A stretch of 34,311 bases of DNA, from assembly GCA_947086895.1 (NCBI GenBank), contig CAMUAR010000037.1:1-34311 (forward strand), in the 5' to 3' direction. Made by a program: the position numbers and the translations under genes. Shown piece after piece: positions 32,700-34,311 of this stretch. A model generated the notes under the pieces. It ran no database searches. It was given only the letters and a program-made list of their open reading frames with translations, and was not told the origin of the DNA. The stretch comes from an uncultured Lachnospiraceae bacterium (lineage in GTDB: Bacteria; Bacillota; Clostridia; Lachnospirales; Lachnospiraceae). Numbering within the stretch: the stretch's first letter is position 1; every line of letters begins with the position of its first letter.

Positions 32700-34181
32700 A
32701 TGGGATTTAAAATCGCTTTTATCGGCGCGGGAAGCATTGGCTTTACCCGAAGACTTCTGTCGGATATTTTAACGGTTCCAGAATTTCAAGATATTGAAAT
32801 TTCTTTTACGGATATCAATGAAGATAACCTGCGCATGGTGACTGCACTCTGCCAGAGAGATATTGAAGCAAATGGGCTGAATATCAAAATTCAGGCGACT
32901 CTAAACCGCAGAGAAGCTTTTCAAAATGCAAAGTATGTGATAAATTGCGTGCGCATCGGTATGCTTGAGGCTTTCGCCACAGATGTGGAAATTCCTTTAA
33001 AATACGGCGTAGATCAATGTGTCGGAGACACGTTATGCATCGGCGGAATTATGTACGGACAGCGCGGAATTGCGGCGATCTTGGATTTTTGCAAGGATAT
33101 CCGCGAGGTGGCAGCCAAAGGATGTATTCTGCTGAACTATTCAAATCCAAACGCCATGATGACATGGGCTGCAAATAAGTATGGAAATGTGGAAACTTAT
33201 GGTCTTTGTCACGGTGTGCAGCATGGGCATTCTCAAATTGCACAGGCTCTTGGACGTGACAAAAAAGATGTAGATATTATCTGTGCCGGATTAAACCACC
33301 AAACTTGGTATATCAGTGTAAAAACAGATGGCATAGAACGAGTGGACGAACTTTATCCTCTGATGTGCCAGGCGGAATTTTCCAAAGACGAAAATATCAG
33401 ACTTGATGTGATGAAACATTTCGGCTACTACTCCACCGAATCCAACGGGCATTTATCAGAATACTTAATGTGGTATCGAAAACGTCCAGAAGAAATGGAA
33501 CAATGGATCAATTATTCCTCGTGGATTCAGGGGGAAACTGCGGGCTATCTGCGCGTGTGCAAAGAATCCCGAAACTGGTTTGAAACGGATTTTCCAAACT
33601 GGATGAACGAGGAGCCAAACCAGTACATACCGGAAAAACGCTCGGAAGAACACGGTTCTTATATTATCGAAGGATTGGAAACCGGACGTACATACCGCGG
33701 GCATTTTAATGTTATGAACTGTGGAACAATCACGAACCTGCCGGAGGAATGTGTGGTGGAAGTCCCTTGTTATGTGGATGGAAGCGGGATCAGCATTCCA
33801 AAAGTCGGAGATCTTCCGCTCGGCTGCGCAGCAATCTGTTCCCAGTCCGTATGGGTGCAGAAACTTGCCGTAGAAGCCGCCGTACATGCCGATATCAATT
33901 TACTCTACCAAGCGGCAATGATGGACCCGCTTACCGGCGCTGTCTGCACGCCCGGCGAAATCCGTCAGATGGTTGACGAAATGCTTGTTGCCGGGGAGCA
34001 ATGGCTTCCGCAGTATACAAAAGAAATCTCTCTTGCAAAAAAACGCATGGAAGGAGAACTGCTGCCGTACCGCCCCGTAAAAGGATTTGTCCTAAAAGAA
34101 AAAACTGTCGAGGAAATGACAGAAGAAAAAGAAAAATACCGGGAAATGGCGTCCGCAGCGGCAAAAGAAAATGTAAAATAG
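32700..34181 (+). CDS. GH4-family alpha-galactosidase / 6-phospho-glycosidase
   Basis: 493 residues, full length for glycosidase family 4. NAD+ site GAGSIGF (9-15), Asn149 in NYSNPNAM, metal ligands Cys170 (LCHGVQ) and His200 (AGLNHQTW), and VGDTLCIGG. The pattern LCHGVQ...CAGLNH and AMMDPLTGAVC follow E. coli MelA closely (an alpha-galactosidase needing NAD+ and Mn2+). The substrate could also be an alpha-glucoside; GH4 members differ. GGGG lies just before the ATG. No transporter or kinase gene adjoins, and the window ends 130 bp later, so neighbours are unknown. A cre-like site is upstream. Confidence 0.88.
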   Translation: MGFKIAFIGAGSIGFTRRLLSDILTVPEFQDIEISFTDINEDNLRMVTALCQRDIEANGLNIKIQATLNRREAFQNAKYVINCVRIGMLEAFATDVEIPLKYGVDQCVGDTLCIGGIMYGQRGIAAILDFCKDIREVAAKGCILLNYSNPNAMMTWAANKYGNVETYGLCHGVQHGHSQIAQALGRDKKDVDIICAGLNHQTWYISVKTDGIERVDELYPLMCQAEFSKDENIRLDVMKHFGYYSTESNGHLSEYLMWYRKRPEEMEQWINYSSWIQGETAGYLRVCKESRNWFETDFPNWMNEEPNQYIPEKRSEEHGSYIIEGLETGRTYRGHFNVMNCGTITNLPEECVVEVPCYVDGSGISIPKVGDLPLGCAAICSQSVWVQKLAVEAAVHADINLLYQAAMMDPLTGAVCTPGEIRQMVDEMLVAGEQWLPQYTKEISLAKKRMEGELLPYRPVKGFVLKEKTVEEMTEEKEKYREMASAAAKENVK

Positions 34182-34311
34182 TCTGCCATTAATTTTATTT
34201 TTACACCGCTTTACAAGTTTTTCAAAAAAAATTACAATATAGAATTTATATAGTAGATAAACCTGAATTATTCATGAGCATGTAAAAATGCTTGATACTA
34301 CAAAGCCTTGA
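34182..34311. other. Gene-free right end of the window
   Basis: An A/T-rich stretch with a small dyad, AGCAT/ATGCT (34277-34281 and 34288-34292), and no gene or terminator visible. The motif GCTTGATACTACAAAGCC at the edge may belong to the next unit or a mobile element that lies outside the window. Confidence 0.5.

Overview
The window looks like chromosomal DNA of a motile, low-to-medium G+C Gram-positive anaerobe, most likely a Lachnospiraceae member (Clostridia). This is inferred from the mbl-flgF-flgG-rod-binding order (as in Bacillus mbl-flhO-flhP), lipid-anchored foldases, AGGAGG ribosome binding sites, TTG starts on three or more genes, and no sign of outer-membrane genes. No rRNA, CRISPR array, prophage or intact insertion sequence is present.

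Layout. 1-2394: RecD2 helicase, with an IS200/IS605-like hairpin at the left edge. 2594-5889 (minus): flagellar/cell-shape operon mbl, flgF, flgG, rod-binding protein. 6217-7353 (minus): an EF-hand protein with a candidate flagellar sigma promoter. 7550-9971: a small membrane protein facing a Na/phosphate symporter across a shared 16-bp-arm terminator. 10176-11096: a small-RNA zone with tRNA-Leu(AAG), an ~80-nt candidate sRNA, and a 45-residue membrane microprotein missed by long-ORF criteria. 11480-13929: two secreted Ig-like proteins behind a ~186-nt, possibly switchable leader. 14164-20127: HD-GYP response regulator, Hpt, soluble PocR-type chemoreceptor, gltX and a UvrD/PcrA-like helicase, all on minus. 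20246-21035: an iron-sulfur flavoprotein with a folded leader. 21307-22320: an orphan LacI regulator. 22646-23382: a ~700-nt non-coding transcription unit with repeats. 23802-26096: two tandem lipoprotein foldases of trigger-factor/FKBP type. 26394-27839: a CbxX/SpoVK-type AAA ATPase. 28195-29592: a MATE exporter behind a 37-bp dyad. 29778-32585: XpaC-like and TelA pair. 32700-34181: GH4 alpha-galactosidase with a cre-like site.

The most interesting item is the non-coding unit at 22646-23382. It has a consensus TTGACA-17-TATAAT promoter with an A/T-rich upstream tract, a strong intrinsic terminator about 700 nt later, no credible ORF, and five or six copies of a GGTAYRGTCCA box. Two of these boxes lie in 39-bp repeats (35/39 identical) that keep the same two-part hairpin. 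It resembles, in size and architecture only, the large ornate bacterial RNAs (ROOL, GOLLD, OLE). I cannot assign it to a family from memory.

Other signals are leader RNAs with mutually exclusive pairings upstream of the Ig-like operon and the flavoprotein, two MITE-like inverted-repeat elements, and a signalling cluster that ends at a c-di-GMP phosphodiesterase-type domain.
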